Under the pieces are notes generated by a model. The model did not search any database. It had not been told where the DNA came from and saw only the letters and a program-made list of their open reading frames with translations. From Theropithecus gelada (taxonomy: Eukaryota; Chordata; Mammalia; Primates; Cercopithecidae): a DNA stretch of 64,000 nucleotides. Position numbers and translations under genes: made by a program. Shown in pieces: positions 1 to 11,500 of the stretch. Numbering within the stretch: the first letter of the stretch is position 1; every line of letters begins with the position of its first letter. Location: the NCBI RefSeq assembly GCF_003255815.1, contig NC_037671.1, forward strand, positions 152,202,645 to 152,266,644. The letters run 5' to 3'.

Positions 1-1060
1 GCTGTCTGTAGAAATTTGCTTTAAGTAACAAGAAACCCAAAGTTAATCCCCAAGACAATGGGGAAAATGTCTCCAGGTCATGTCAGAGGTCTTTATGGCA
101 TATCATCCTGTCACAGACCTGGAGACCTAGGAGGAAAGAGTGGTTTTGTGGGCTGGGCCCTGGGTCCCTGTGCTGTTTGCAGCATAGGGATTTGGTGTCC
201 TGTGTCCCAGCTGTTCCATCCAGGGCCAAAAGAGGCCAATGTAGAGCTCAGGCAATGATTTCTAAGGTTTCAAGTCCCAGGCCTTGGCAGCTTCCATGTG
301 GTGTTGAGCCTGCCAGTGCACAGAAGTCAAGAATAGGGGTTTGGGAACCTTCACCTGGATTTCACAGGATGTATGGAAATGCCTGGATGTCCAGGCAAAA
401 GTTTGCTACAGGGGTGGGGCTGTCATGGAGAATATCTGCTAGGGTAGTGCAGATGGGAAATGTGGGGTCAAAGCCCCCACACAGAGTCCCTACCGGGGTA
501 CTGTCTAGTGGAGCTGTGAGAAGAGGCCACTGTCCTCCAGACCCCAGAATGGTAGATCCACTGACAGCTTGCACCATGCACCTGGAAAAGCTGCAGACAC
601 CCAATACCAGCCCATGAAAGCAGCAGAGAGGGAGGCTGTACCCTGCAAAGCCACAGGGGCAGAACTGCCCAGACCCTGGGAACCCACCTCTTGCTTCAAT
701 GTGATCTGGATGTGAGACATGGAGTCAAAGGAGATCATTTTGGAACTTTAAGATTAGACTACTCTGCTAGATTTTGTACTTGCATGGGGCCTATAGCCCC
801 TTTGTTTTGGTCAGTTTCTCCCATTTGCAATGACTGTATTTACCCAATGCCTGTATCACCATTGTATTTAGGAAGTAACTAACTTACTTTTGATTTTACA
901 GGCTCATAGGCAGAAGGAACTTGCCTTGTCTCAGATGAGACTCTGGACTGTGGACTTTTGAGTTAATGCTGAAATGAGTTAAGACTTTGGGGGACTCTTG
1001 GGAAGGCATGATTGGTTTTGAAATGTAAGGCCATGAGATTTGATAGGGACCAGGGGCAGA
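1..1060 (+). mobile_element. MaLR (THE1/MST) internal region, partial
   Basis: The stretch matches, from memory, the non-coding internal region of THE1/MST-type MaLR retroelements and leads straight into a matching 3' LTR. It has no retroviral gene; the small ORFs in it (for example 177-617) have no recognisable domain. The left end runs off the window, so the 5' LTR and target-site duplication are not visible. The exact subfamily (THE1 or MST) needs a repeat-library search. Confidence 0.85.
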
Positions 1061-1434
1061 ATGATATGGTTTGGCTGTGTCCCCATCCAAATCTCATCTT
1101 GAATTCCCACGTGTTGTGGGAGGGACCCAGTGGGAGGTAATTTAATCACAGGGGCAGATTTTTCCTACGCTGTTCTCATGATAGTGAGTAAGTCTTTTGG
1201 GTCTGATGGTTTTAAAGAGGAGTTTCCCTGCACAAGCTCTATTTTCTTGCTGACATCCATGTCAGATGTATCTTGCTCCTCCTTGCCTTCTGCCGTGATT
1301 ATGAAGCCTCCCCAGCCTCGTGTAACTGTAAGTCCATTAAACCTCTTCCTTTTGTAAATTGCTTCATCTCAGGTATGAAAGCAGATTAATACAAATGACG
1401 TGTGTGAAAGCAGATTAATACAAATGACGTGTGT
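1061..1434 (+). mobile_element. MaLR 3' LTR (THE1/MST-like)
   Basis: The LTR starts with TGATATGGTTTGGCTGTGTC at 1062, the usual THE1/MST beginning, and continues through the conserved block ending near GTCCATTAAACCTCTTCC. The 3' end is unusual: a 29-bp unit at 1377-1405 is repeated exactly at 1406-1434, covering the terminal TAATACA of the LTR. It is the 3' LTR of the element whose internal part fills 1-1060. Confidence 0.88.
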
Positions 1435-2179
1435 ATATAAATAGTCTGATTCATGCCTACCATATGAACTTAATTTTCTCCAGTTGGCCGCATCTACTCT
1501 AATTTCCACCCATTGAAACTATTCCCTTGAAGGAACTGTTATGAATTCCTAGTCATCATTTTGGTATCAGCTAATTAAACAAGAAAGAAGATAAAGAAAT
1601 ATGTGAAGATTTGTGGGAATATACTGAATTTACTCTGGGGAAAAATTAGGCTGATTTCTTTCTATATCATACAAATATAAAGTCTGTCATTAAATAATTT
1701 GTCCTGATGTAAGCATATTATGGTAGACTAAAGATGTAGGTTTGGAAATTTACCATTATAAATTACATAAATTATAGAAGAGTATGGGATAACTCAAGAC
1801 AATTACTTTGAATGACTAAAGAAGAGATTCATAAGAAAAGGAATATGCTATGCCTGGCAAAAGGAAGGAGAAATACTGTAAATTTCATGTACACAATATG
1901 CAGTATTCCATTGTGTATACTCAGAGAACCTTCAGAGAGCCAAGTCAAGAATGGAGAATGTTTCAAGGAAAAAAATGATAAAAAAATTGTAAAATATGAT
2001 AAATATCAGACAGGTTAAGAAATGCAAAGAAAATATTGGATTAACAATTTAGAGTTAGTAAGTGCTCCTTGACTGAACTGTTATGGGGTTAAAATTTGGA
2101 GGCTTGCTTTGGTATGTAAATGTAAAAATAATGTAACAGTGAGAGCTCATATGAGTAGATCTCTAAAAAGCTTATTGAT
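1435..2179. other. Intergenic, nothing recognised
   Basis: AT-rich unique-looking sequence. The 68-codon ORF at 1812-2018 has no domain, no splice context and low-complexity composition; I do not regard it as a gene. Confidence 0.6.
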
Positions 2180-2361
2180 GGCCTGGCGCGGTGGCTCACA
2201 CCTGTAATCCTAGCACTTTGGGAGGCTGAGGTGGGAGCGGAGGGCGGATCATGAGGTCAGGAGAACTGGGGAGGTGGAACTTGCAGTGAGCTGAGATCGC
2301 GCCACTGCACTCCAACCTGGGCGACAGAGAGAGATTCTGTCTTAAAAAAAAAAAAAAAAAA
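2180..2361 (+). mobile_element. Alu, internally deleted
   Basis: It begins GGCCTGGCGCGGTGGCTCAC and ends in an 18-A tail. The left arm is present to about the GGATCATGAGGTCAGGAG box, and then the sequence jumps to the AGGTGGAACTTGCAGTGAGC box of the right arm, so about 120 bp of the middle is missing. Confidence 0.93.
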
Positions 2362-3229
2362 CTTAGTGGTAAGAGAAAGAATAATAATAACATGGTAGCT
2401 ATGAGGGTGCATATTTCATTACTTCTTTTTTTAATCTACATATATTTATTTCAGAAGTAGTTTCATTTATCCATCTTTTAAAAAAATGTATCTATCTTTT
2501 TAAAAAAGATTATTGGGTATTAGTAGTAATTTGAGTCTGAGTTAAAACAAGAACCTCCAGAAATTGAGAATTTAGCAATGAAATGTGCTAATAGATACTT
2601 TGGGCTCTTTAAAGTTAGGAAAGAACCAACAACAAAAAGCATGGGAATAGATTGGGTAAAAATGAAGGAATCCTTCCTTCAAGGTGAAAAAACAGGGACA
2701 GATGGTCATATATCATTTGTTAATTACTATGTTATTTCCTTTCAACTTTGCTATCAGAATAATTTCTCCAATAACTGTAACAATTAATCTTTAATCAGTG
2801 TGCATTTCTTTATCTCCTATGTACACGCTTCATTCTTCCATGCCAGTGTATTAGCAAACTCATTAATTTTAAAGTATGTCTTAGAAAAAAGAGCTTTTTA
2901 CAAACCTTTGCCAGTCTCCCTGTTAAAAGTGTGTGTGTGTGTATGTGTGTGTGTGCGCCTGCCTAAATGAGCTGGTGGACAGAGTGGAAGCCCAAGAGCA
3001 TGATTTTTTTTTTTTTACCCTGAAACTAGGATACACATGAATTCCACTAGAGTTTTGAAAGATACTAATGTCCTGTTAATTTCAGCAATTTGTTTAAGTA
3101 CCAGAGAAATCTGTGGAATGCTTAAAATAAGTATATAATAAGAAGGGACTATGAAGCTTCTTCATAGGAGAAGAGGAAAATAAATGAACCCCATATAGAA
3201 AAATAAATTCAATATGATAAATAAGAGTT
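2362..3229. other. Intergenic, with a short GT repeat
   Basis: No gene or clear transposon was recognised. An interrupted (GT)n run lies at about 2929-2957. A poly-T run lies at about 3004-3016. The 69-codon ORF at 2578-2787 has no supporting feature. Confidence 0.6.
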
Positions 3230-3960
3230 ATTTAAAAAATACTTTATTGAGGTGTTATTGACATGTAAAAAGCTCTACATATTTAACACATACAACTTTA
3301 TGAGTTTGGAGATAAGTATAAACCCAGGAAACCATCACCACCTTCAAGGCCATAGATGAATCTGTCAACTCTCACAGTTTTCTCCTGCCCCCTTTATAAT
3401 TACTATCATTATATTTGTTCATGTGTGGTAGGAATACTTAACCAAAATCAATTTTCTTAGCAAATTTTAATTGTATGATCAGTATTGTTAGCTATAGGCA
3501 CTATACTGTACAGTAGATCTGCAGTCCTCTGTTCATTGCAGCATTATTAATAATAGTCAAGATATGGAAATAATCTTAATGCCCACTAGCAGATAAATGA
3601 ATGAAGAAAACATGGTATGTATATGTGTGTGTGCACAGACACATACCACATTTATAAATACATTCACATTCAACTGAATATTATTCAGCCTTAAAAACTG
3701 AGGAAAATCCTGCCATTTGCAACAATACGAATGAACCTGGAGGACTTTACACTAAGTGAAATAAGCCAGACACAGAAAGACAAATACTGTGTGATCTCAC
3801 TTACTATGCAATCTTATAATGTTGAACTCATAGAAGCAGAGGGTAGAATGGTGTTTGCCAGGGGTTGAGGGAAAAGGGAAATGGCAAGATAATAGTAAAA
3901 CTGTACAAAGTTTCAGGTATGCAAAACAAATAAACTCTAAAGATCTGTGATATAGCAAAT
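3230..3960. mobile_element. Old L1M fragments in head-to-head order
   Basis: 3235-3535 resembles an L1M 3' UTR read on the minus strand (a TTTATTGAGG...TGACAT block and a GTACAGTAGATCT block). From about 3530 to 3960 the sequence is the end of L1 ORF2 plus 3' UTR read on the plus strand (a GCAGCATTATTAATAATAG block, then blocks for ATGAACCTGGAGG and AAATAAGCCAGACACAGAAAG). Both are diverged. The two orientations could be separate insertions or one inverted insertion. Confidence 0.7.
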
Positions 3961-4142
3961 AAAATTTCTTAAATTTCTATTGACTCTTCTATAAAAATCA
4001 TAGTGTCCACTCAGCTGTCACCATTATAATAGAATAATACACAGTATCACCATGTGAATTAGTGAATGTTGTAAAGGGAGATTTGTATGTAAATTTTATG
4101 ATGGATAACAAAATGTATTTCGGATAAGCTATAGACCTAATT

Positions 4143-4158
4143 GATTATTTTAAATTTC
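4143..4158. repeat. Alu target-site duplication, left copy
   Basis: GATTATTTTAAATTTC is found here and again at 4454-4469, flanking the Alu between them. Confidence 0.9.
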
Positions 4159-4453
4159 TTTTTTTTTTTTTGAGACGGAGTCTCGCTCTGTCGCCCAGGC
4201 TGGAGTGCAGTGGCCAGATCTCAGCTCACTGCAAGCTCCGCCTCCCGGGTTCCCGCTATTCTCCTGCCTCAGCCTCCCCAGTAGCTGGGACCACAGGCGC
4301 CGCCACCTCGCCCGGCTAATTTTTTGTGTGTTTTTAGTAGAGACGGGGTTTCGCCGTGTTAGCCAGGATGGTCTCGATCTCCTGACCTTGTGATCCGCCC
4401 GTCTCGGCCTCCCAAAGTGCTGGGATTACAGGCTTGAGCCACCGCGCCCGGCC
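4159..4453 (-). mobile_element. AluY (AluYRa-like), full length
   Basis: A poly-T leader is followed by an antisense Alu ending CTTGAGCCACCGCGCCCGGCC, that is, a head of GGCCGGGCGCGGTGGCTCAAG on the minus strand. The CTCAAG head is characteristic of cercopithecid AluY. It is flanked by a perfect 16-bp duplication. Little divergence suggests a relatively recent insertion. Confidence 0.95.
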
Positions 4454-4735
4454 GATTATTTTAAATTTCAAATTTTATTCTTCATGAAATGAAGTTAAAA
4501 AGACTATTACTTTTTTTAATCAGCTCAGTATTACATAAACAAACCATAATGATTTATAGTCTTTAGCTCCTTAAGTGTTACTGTTCATACATTTCATTGC
4601 AGAAACTTTCATGCGTTTGATTACAGGATCCTATTTCAGCCTCTACTCAGGGTGTTACATGACGCTTATATTTCATTTTTAAAATCTAAAAAAATGGCTG
4701 ATTTTCAAACTCCCTTGCTGTTTGTGTGAGTTATT

Positions 4736-5150
4736 TACCGCTGTTACAAACTACCCCCCAATTCTGTGTCTTGTAAACACATTTATGAGCTTGCAGTCTG
4801 TGGGTCAGCAATTTGGATTGGACTCAGATGGACAGGTTTATTTGTTACATCTGGGCTTACTCATGTAGCTTTAGTCACATGATGACTAGATTGAAGCTAG
4901 ATGGCCTAGGATGGTCTCATGTCTTCTGGTTGTCTGGCTGTCGCTTGGTTTTCTAGTAATGCTTCCTCAACAAACTGGAGTTTGTTCACTTGGTGTCTGT
5001 ATTCTAAGAGGGCAAGAGCAGAAACTATAAGGCCTCTCAATCTTAGGCTTGAAAGTTACTCAGCATCACTTTTAGCACATTTTACTGACGAAAGCAAATC
5101 ACAGATTATTATAACTGAAGAAGCAGAGAAATGAGTGTTATTTCTCATGA
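4736..5150. mobile_element. Ancient interspersed repeat, family not assigned
   Basis: The block with GCAGTCTGTGGGTCAGCA, then the CTCATG/CTGGTTGTCTGGCTGTCG series, resembles an ancient mammalian repeat consensus I recognise in outline but cannot name with certainty. A possible relative is at 34630-34850. The ORF at 4919-5134 lies inside it and is not a gene. Confidence 0.4.
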
Positions 5151-6301
5151 GTGGAGCTGCAAATATTTGTGGCTACTTTGCATCTACCACAGTGGTCTTA
5201 CTCATACACGATTATGGATTCACATTAACAGCAGAGAGCAAATGTCAAAACCATCATGGACAATGTTCCTATTACTACCTGAATAATTTTGAGAACTAGT
5301 TTTGATTCTCCTAATATAATTAGTTGTTGAAGACATGAATATAAAAACCAGAGAGTGAGGTATCAAATTGTTTACTTAATCTAGGGAGAGTATTATTGCA
5401 AATCCCTGGCAATCACCAGAAGAGTGGAGTGAAAGTCGATAGCGTGATGGTGATATAACATGGTGTGAATAGGGCATTTAATGGGAGTAGCTTGCATCTT
5501 GTTAAATCTGCTCCATGATTTATGAGCTGCATGTGAATGAGCATGCCCAGGGGCTACCTACGGGGGAAAAGAGTGTGTCAAGGAAAAGGTATAATAACTC
5601 TCAGTTAAGTCAAAGAGATATAAATAGATAAAATATCTGTGAAGACAGTGAGGACTATATTTGTCCATTATTTAAAATGGAGCAGAGCACACAATGGAAG
5701 AAGCTCAACAAATTTTCAGTGTAGCAAAGAAAAGGTGAGTCTAAGGGACTCTAAGTTCAGGTATCTGAAAGAAGTCACATGTGATTGAAAATGTTTGATA
5801 CTACCATTTTATTGAGAATTTGGAAAACAATCATTTTTTGCTGGCAGAATGGTATGCCTCTAGCTGTTGATTCTGATTCAGGAAAAGAACATGAAGACTT
5901 TGGAAACAGTTTTTGTTTGAACAATAAAGGGCAGGCAAGATACCATTGTATGTGTTTCTCAAGAAATCAATTAATGAACTGGAAACTTAGAACTAACAAC
6001 ACATGAAGAGGAACAATAAATATTAACCCACCTTTGTACATAGACAGGTTGTATTGAATTCTGAGGAAAGAAAACACGGAAGCTATCAAAAGACATAAGT
6101 TCAAGAGGAAAGGGGGAGATAGCTGCCATGAAAGGCAAATCAATGAAGAGTTTTACCTCACCTCTACCATTAGGTATATATAGTGAATGTGGAAATTAAA
6201 TTGACATCATGTAAATCTTATGCAAATCCAAACACAAGGGAGCAATCTTCCTGTTTCCTCTTTCCTTTCACCTCACATAAACTTCACTAGTGAAAAATAC
6301 T
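5151..6301. other. Intergenic, nothing recognised
   Basis: Unique-looking AT-rich DNA. No splice-flanked conserved ORF; the 73-codon ORF at 5785-6006 has no recognisable motif. Confidence 0.55.
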
Positions 6302-6610
6302 GGGACCATGTGTGTTGCTAATGCTCCCTGTAGTCCCAGCACTGTGGGAGGCTGAGGCATTGGGTGGATCTCTTGAGCCTAGGAGTTTGAGACCAGCCTG
6401 GGCAACATGGTGAAACCCTGCTCTACAAACAAACAGACAAACAAACAAACCCAAATATTAGTCAGGCATGGTGGCATGCCTGTAGTCCCTCTGTACTTGG
6501 GAGACTGAGGCAAGAGGATAGCTTGAGCCTGGAAAGTGGAGGTTCCAGTGAGCTGAGATTGCACCACTGCACTCCAGCCTGGTCGACAGAGTGAGGTCCT
6601 GCCCTATTCC
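6302..6610 (+). mobile_element. Old Alu (AluJ-like)
   Basis: A diverged Alu head is followed by GTAGTCCCAGCACTGTGGGA, GAGACCAGCCTGGGCAACAT and a CAAACAAACA middle A-rich linker. The ending block is CACTCCAGCCTGG. Divergence across both arms fits AluJ/old AluS. Confidence 0.9.
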
Positions 6611-7435
6611 CACTATGAGGGAAAAAGGCTTAATCTGTAGAGTTGTTGGGAATAGGAGATAAAGGGTCCTAATGGAGTTTTGTGCTATGACCCCTATATT
6701 CTACTTCCCCAGGATAACAAATGTCCAGTAAAGGTAAACATGAAACAGTGCTGGCTAGCTACAATAGATGTAATTTCTGAATTTCATCACAGTGGGAAAG
6801 TCTAAGCCTGAATAAGGAGAAGATATTAAGAAAAATTCTCTGACAAACCAACTCCAGGAGAGGAATTTGAGGTCTGTGGTTCATGGAGTATAACCAGAGA
6901 AACAAAAATTCTCATATCCAGCTCAGTTAGATTAACACAAAACCCTTGTGCTAAAGAAAGATCTAACCGAAAGATATGCCTGGATCCAAGCAAAAATCTA
7001 TTTATCTCATTTTCTATTGTCTACACAAGGTGTTGATGTTCAACCAAAATTAGGAGGTATATGAAAAGCCTAGGAAACAAACATATTCCAAAGACACAAA
7101 AGAATTAGCACTAGACTCAAAATACGACATAAGAATTTAAATTTATTTTGCTAAAGGCTCCATTTGAAAAGAGGGTCAACACACAAGATCATATGTGTAG
7201 TTTCATCTTAGTGAGAGAAATTATAAGAAATCAAATAGAAATGCTAGCAATCTAAAGCACAGTAACAGAGATAAAAAATGCCTATGACTGGCTCATTCAT
7301 AAACTCAACACAGATGAGGCAAAGATGTCATTGAACTTAAAAATAGTTCACTAGAAATTACCAAATGTGAAATACAAAGATAAAGAGTAGTATTAAACTA
7401 AATAGATTTCTTCCACAATTACCTCTGTACTTTGA
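6611..7435 (+). mobile_element. HAL1/L1M-like remnant
   Basis: A-rich plus-strand sequence of the kind found in HAL1 and old L1M ORF1 regions (blocks such as AAAGAATTAGCACTAGAC and AGTAACAGAGATAAAAAATGC). The same style of sequence fills 62630-64000. It is heavily diverged and no reading frame is left. Confidence 0.5.
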
Positions 7436-7439
7436 ATTT

Positions 7440-7670
7440 CTCTGTAGTAAACTGCAACCTAACTCAGTATATACAAACTGCAACATAATTTGAGTATATT
7501 CTTTTAACAAGCAGCTGAGTCTCAGCCAATCATCACAGCCAAAATTCAGCCAATTATAGGCTGTCAACTGATCAGACCATGCCCAAATAAGGCAAATGCT
7601 GAGCTGGAATCAATCAAGCTCTTTCTGTATGTCACATCCTTTTTCTGTCTGTAAATATTACCTGCCCACG
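7440..7670 (+). mobile_element. ERV LTR fragment (same family as 23960-24371)
   Basis: The blocks AAACTGCAACCTAACT, CAGCCAATTATAGGCTGTCAA, GCAAATGCTGAGCTG and TTTTTCTGTCTGTAAATA line up in order with the minus-strand LTR at 23960-24371 in LEG1 intron 4. It therefore looks like a solo or truncated LTR of the same family. It breaks off near a short L1 3' piece at about 7671. Confidence 0.75.
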
Positions 7671-7770
7671 TCTACATTAGGTATTTCTCCTAATGCTATC
7701 CCTCCCCTAGCCCTCCACCCACCTGGGTGTGTGATGTTCTCCTCCCTGTGCCCCTATGGTTTCATTGTGT
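7671..7770 (-). mobile_element. Short L1 3' UTR piece
   Basis: TTAGGTATTTCTCCTAATGC through GTGTGTGATGTTCTCC matches the G-rich segment of the L1 3' UTR seen in the full-length L1 at 8480-8560. It directly abuts the LTR fragment. Confidence 0.65.
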
Positions 7771-7810
7771 CTGAACTCTTTTTCTGTCTTCTAGTACAGT
7801 TTCTCATGTG

Positions 7811-8321
7811 ATATAAGTTGTTTATATTTTAATTGTATTACTTCCCCATTTTTCCCCCAAAATATATTTTAAGGATAGTTTTTCATTTTATTAATATATA
7901 CTTTCCAATTTCTATTATGACATATCATTGCTTGCTAAGATTCTGGTTATCTTGAATGGGGTCAGTTTAGGAATATCTGAAGAAAGGACAGAGGAAGAAT
8001 GAACTAGGAAAGCCTATAGCTTTGGTTAAACACAGCTGCCCTAATAAGTCTCTGTCAAATGTGTACTTATTTTTTTCCACCATCATGTCTCTCCTTAACT
8101 GTCTGAATTGATATATTTCGAATTCTGTCTGGGTAATTATCAGGATCCAGGAATTTGGGGCAGCACACAGTAAAATCCCTCATCTCATCAGCTCTTAGTT
8201 GTATTATCTGGTGACTTCCCCTTCTTTTCCCTCTTTTACCAACTTGCACATCTGACAGTGTCCTCTCTCAAAGAGGAAAAATTATAGATAATCAGAGTCA
8301 CACGTTGGCCTGATTTATCTT
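7811..8321. other. Intergenic, nothing recognised
   Basis: No gene or repeat family was recognised between the LTR/L1 pieces and the left target-site duplication of the full-length L1. Confidence 0.55.
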
Positions 8322-8335
8322 TCAATGAAGATTTT
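8322..8335. repeat. L1 target-site duplication, left copy
   Basis: TCAATGAAGATTTT occurs here and at 14532-14545, flanking the full-length L1. At the right copy the next bases are AAA, so the inferred first nick is TTTT/AAA on the plus strand, the usual L1 endonuclease site. Confidence 0.95.
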
Positions 8336-8579
8336 TTATTTATTTATTTTTTATTTTTTAAATTTATTTATTATTATTATACTTTAAGTTGTAGGGTACA
8401 TGTGCATAACGTGCAGGTTTGTTACATATGTATACTTGTGCCATGTTGGTCTGCTGCACCCATCAACTCGTCATTTACATCAGGTATAACTCCCAATGCA
8501 ATCCCTCCCCCCTCCCCCCTCCCCATGATAGGCCCCAGTGTGTGATGTTCCCCTTCCTGAGTCCAAGTGATCTCATTGT

Positions 8580-11500
8580 TCAGTTCCCACCTATGAGTGA
8601 GAACATGCGGTGTTTGGTTTTCTGTTCTTGTGATAGTTTGCTAAGAATGATGGTTTCCAGCTGCATCCATGTCCCTACAAAGGATGCAAACTCATCCTTT
8701 TTTATGGCTGCATAGTATTCCATGGTGTATATGTGCCACATTTTCTTAATCCAATCTGTCACTGATGGACATTTGGGTTGATTCCAAGTCTTTGCTATTG
8801 TGAATAGTGCTGCAATAAACATATGTGTGCATGTGTCTTTATAGCAGCATAATTTATAATCCTTTGGGTATATCCCCAGTAATGGGATGGCTGGGTCATA
8901 TGGTACATCTAGTTCTAGATCCTTGAGGAATCGCCATACTGTTTTCCATAATGGTTGAACTAGTTTACAATCCCACCAACAGTGTAAAAGTGTTCCTATT
9001 TCTCCACATCCTCTCCAGCACCTGTTGTTTCCTGACTTTTTAATGATCGCCATTCTAACTGGTGTGAGATGGTATCTCATTGTGGTTTTGATTTGCATTT
9101 CTCTGATGGCCAGTGATAATGAGCATTTTTTCATATGTCTGTTGGCTGTATGAATGTCTTCTTTTGAGAAATGTCTGTTCATATCCTTTGCCCACTTTTT
9201 GATGGGGTTGTTTGTTTTTTTCTTGTAAATTTGTTTGAGTTCTTTGTAGGTTCTGGATATTAGCCCTTTGTCAGATGAGTAGATTGCCAAAATTTTCTCC
9301 CATTCTGTAGGTTGCCTGTTCACTCTGATGGTAGTTTCTTTTGCTGTGCAAAAGCTCTTTAGTTTAATTAGATCCCATTTGTCAATTTTAGCTTTTGCTG
9401 CCGTTGCTTTTGGTGTTTTAGACATGAAGTCTTTGCCCATGCCTATGTCCTGAATGGTACTACCTAGGTTTTCCTCTAGGATTTTTATGGTATTAGGTCT
9501 AACATTTAAGTCTCTAATCCATCTTGAATTAATTTTCGTATAAGGAGTAAGGAAAGGATCCAGTTTCAGCTTTCTACTTATGGCTAGCCAATTTTCCCAG
9601 CACCATTGATTAAATAGGGAATCCTTTCCCCATTTCTTGTTTTTCTCAGGTTTGTCAAAGATCAGATGGCTGTAGATGTGTGGTATTATTTCTGAGGACT
9701 CTGTTCTGTTCCATTGGTCTATATCTCTGTTTTGGTACCAGTACCATGCTGTTTTGGTTACTGTAGCCTTGTAGTATAGTTTGAAGTCAGGTAGCGTGAT
9801 GCCTCCAGCTTTGTTCTTTTGACTTAGGATTGTCTTGGAGATGCGGGCTCTTTTTTGGTTCCATATGAACTTTAAAGCAGTTTTTTCCAATTCTGTGAAG
9901 AAACTCATTGGTAGCTTGATGGGGATGGCATTGAATCTATAAATTACCTTGGGCAGTATGGCCATTTTCACGATATTGATTCTTCCTATCCATGAGCATG
10001 GTATGTTCTTCCATTTGTTTGTGTCCTCTTTTATTTCACTGAGCAGTGGTTTGTAGTTCTCCTTGAAGAGGTCCTTTACATCCCTTGTAAGTTGGATTCC
10101 TAGGTATTTTATTCTCTTTGAAGCAATTGTGAATGGAAGTTCATTCATGATTTGGCTCTGTGTTTGTCTGTTATTGGTGTATAAGAATGCTTGTGATTTT
10201 TGCACATTAATTTTGTATCCTGAGACTTTGCTGAAGTTGCTTATCAGCTTAAGGAGATTTTGGGCTGAGACAATGGGGTTTTCTAAATATACAATCATGT
10301 CATCTGCAAACAGGGACAATTTGACTTCTTCTTTTCCTAACTGAATACCCCTGATTTCTTTCTCTTGCCTAATTGCCCTAGCCAGAACTTCCAACACTAT
10401 GTTGAATAGGAGTGGTGAGAGAGGGCATCCCTGTCTTGTGCCAGTTTTCAAAGGGAATTTTTCCAGTTTTTGCCCATTCAGTATGATATTGGCTGTGGGT
10501 TTGTCATAAATAGCTCTTATGATTTTGAGGTATGTTCCATCAATACCGAATTTATTGAGAGTTTTTAGCATGAAGGGCTGTTGAATTTTGTCAAAAGCCT
10601 TTTCTGCATCTATTGAGATAATCATGTGGTTCTTGTCTTTGGTTCTGTTTATATGCTGGATTATGTTTATTGATTTGCGAATGTTGAACCAGCCTTGCAT
10701 CCCAGGGATGAAGCCCACTTGATCATGGTGGATAAGCTTTTTGATGTGTTGTTGAATCCGGTTTGCCAGTATTTTATTGAGGATTTTTGCATCGATGTTC
10801 ATCAGGGATATTGGTCTAAAATTCTCTTTTTTTGTTGTGTCTCTGCCAGGCTTTGGTATCAGGATGATGTTGGCCTCATAAAATGAGTTAGGGAGGATTC
10901 CCTCTTTTTCTATTGATTGGAATAGTTTCAGAAGGAATGGTACCAACTCCTCCTTATACCTCTGGTAGAATTCAGCTGTGAATCCATCTGGTCCTGGACT
11001 TTTTTTGGTTGGTAGGCTATTAATTATTGCCTCAATTTCAGAGCCTACTATTGGTCTATTCAGGGATTCAACTTCTTCCTGGTTTAGTCTTGGAAGAGTG
11101 TAAGTGTCCAGGAAATTATCCATTTCTTCTAGGTTTTCCAGTTTATTTGTGTAGAGGTGTTTATAGTATTCTCTGATGGTAGTTTGTATTTCTGTGGGGT
11201 CGGTGGTGATATCCCCTTTATCATTTTTAATTGTGTCGATTTGATTCTTCTCTCTTTTCTTCTTTATTAGTCTTGCTAGTGGTCTGTCAATTTTGTTGAT
11301 CTTTTCAAAAAACCAACTCCTGGATTCATTGACTTTTTGGAGGGTTTTTTGTGTCTGTATCTCCTTCAGTTCTGCTCTGATCTTAGTTATTTCTTGCCTT
11401 CTGCTAGCTTTCGAATGTGTTTGCTCTTGCTTCTCTAGTTCTTTTAATTGCAATGTTAGAGTGTCAATTTTTGATCTTTCCTGCTTTCTCTTGTGGGCAT

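Noticed and set aside
177..617. 146-codon ORF at the left edge
   Set aside because: It is MaLR internal sequence, which is non-coding in this family.
4205..4393. 60-100-codon ORFs with SLSLPSSWDYR-type translations (also at 15649, 39100, 46221, 50178, 52053, 53456, 56878, 57336, 63575)
   Set aside because: These are translations of Alu sequence, mostly antisense; they recur in every Alu and are not genes.
10063..10344. Plus-strand ORFs inside the L1 (10063-10344, 11293-11631, 12679-12954, 13174-13395, 13400-13681)
   Set aside because: They are the opposite strand of L1 ORF1/ORF2, with no independent support.
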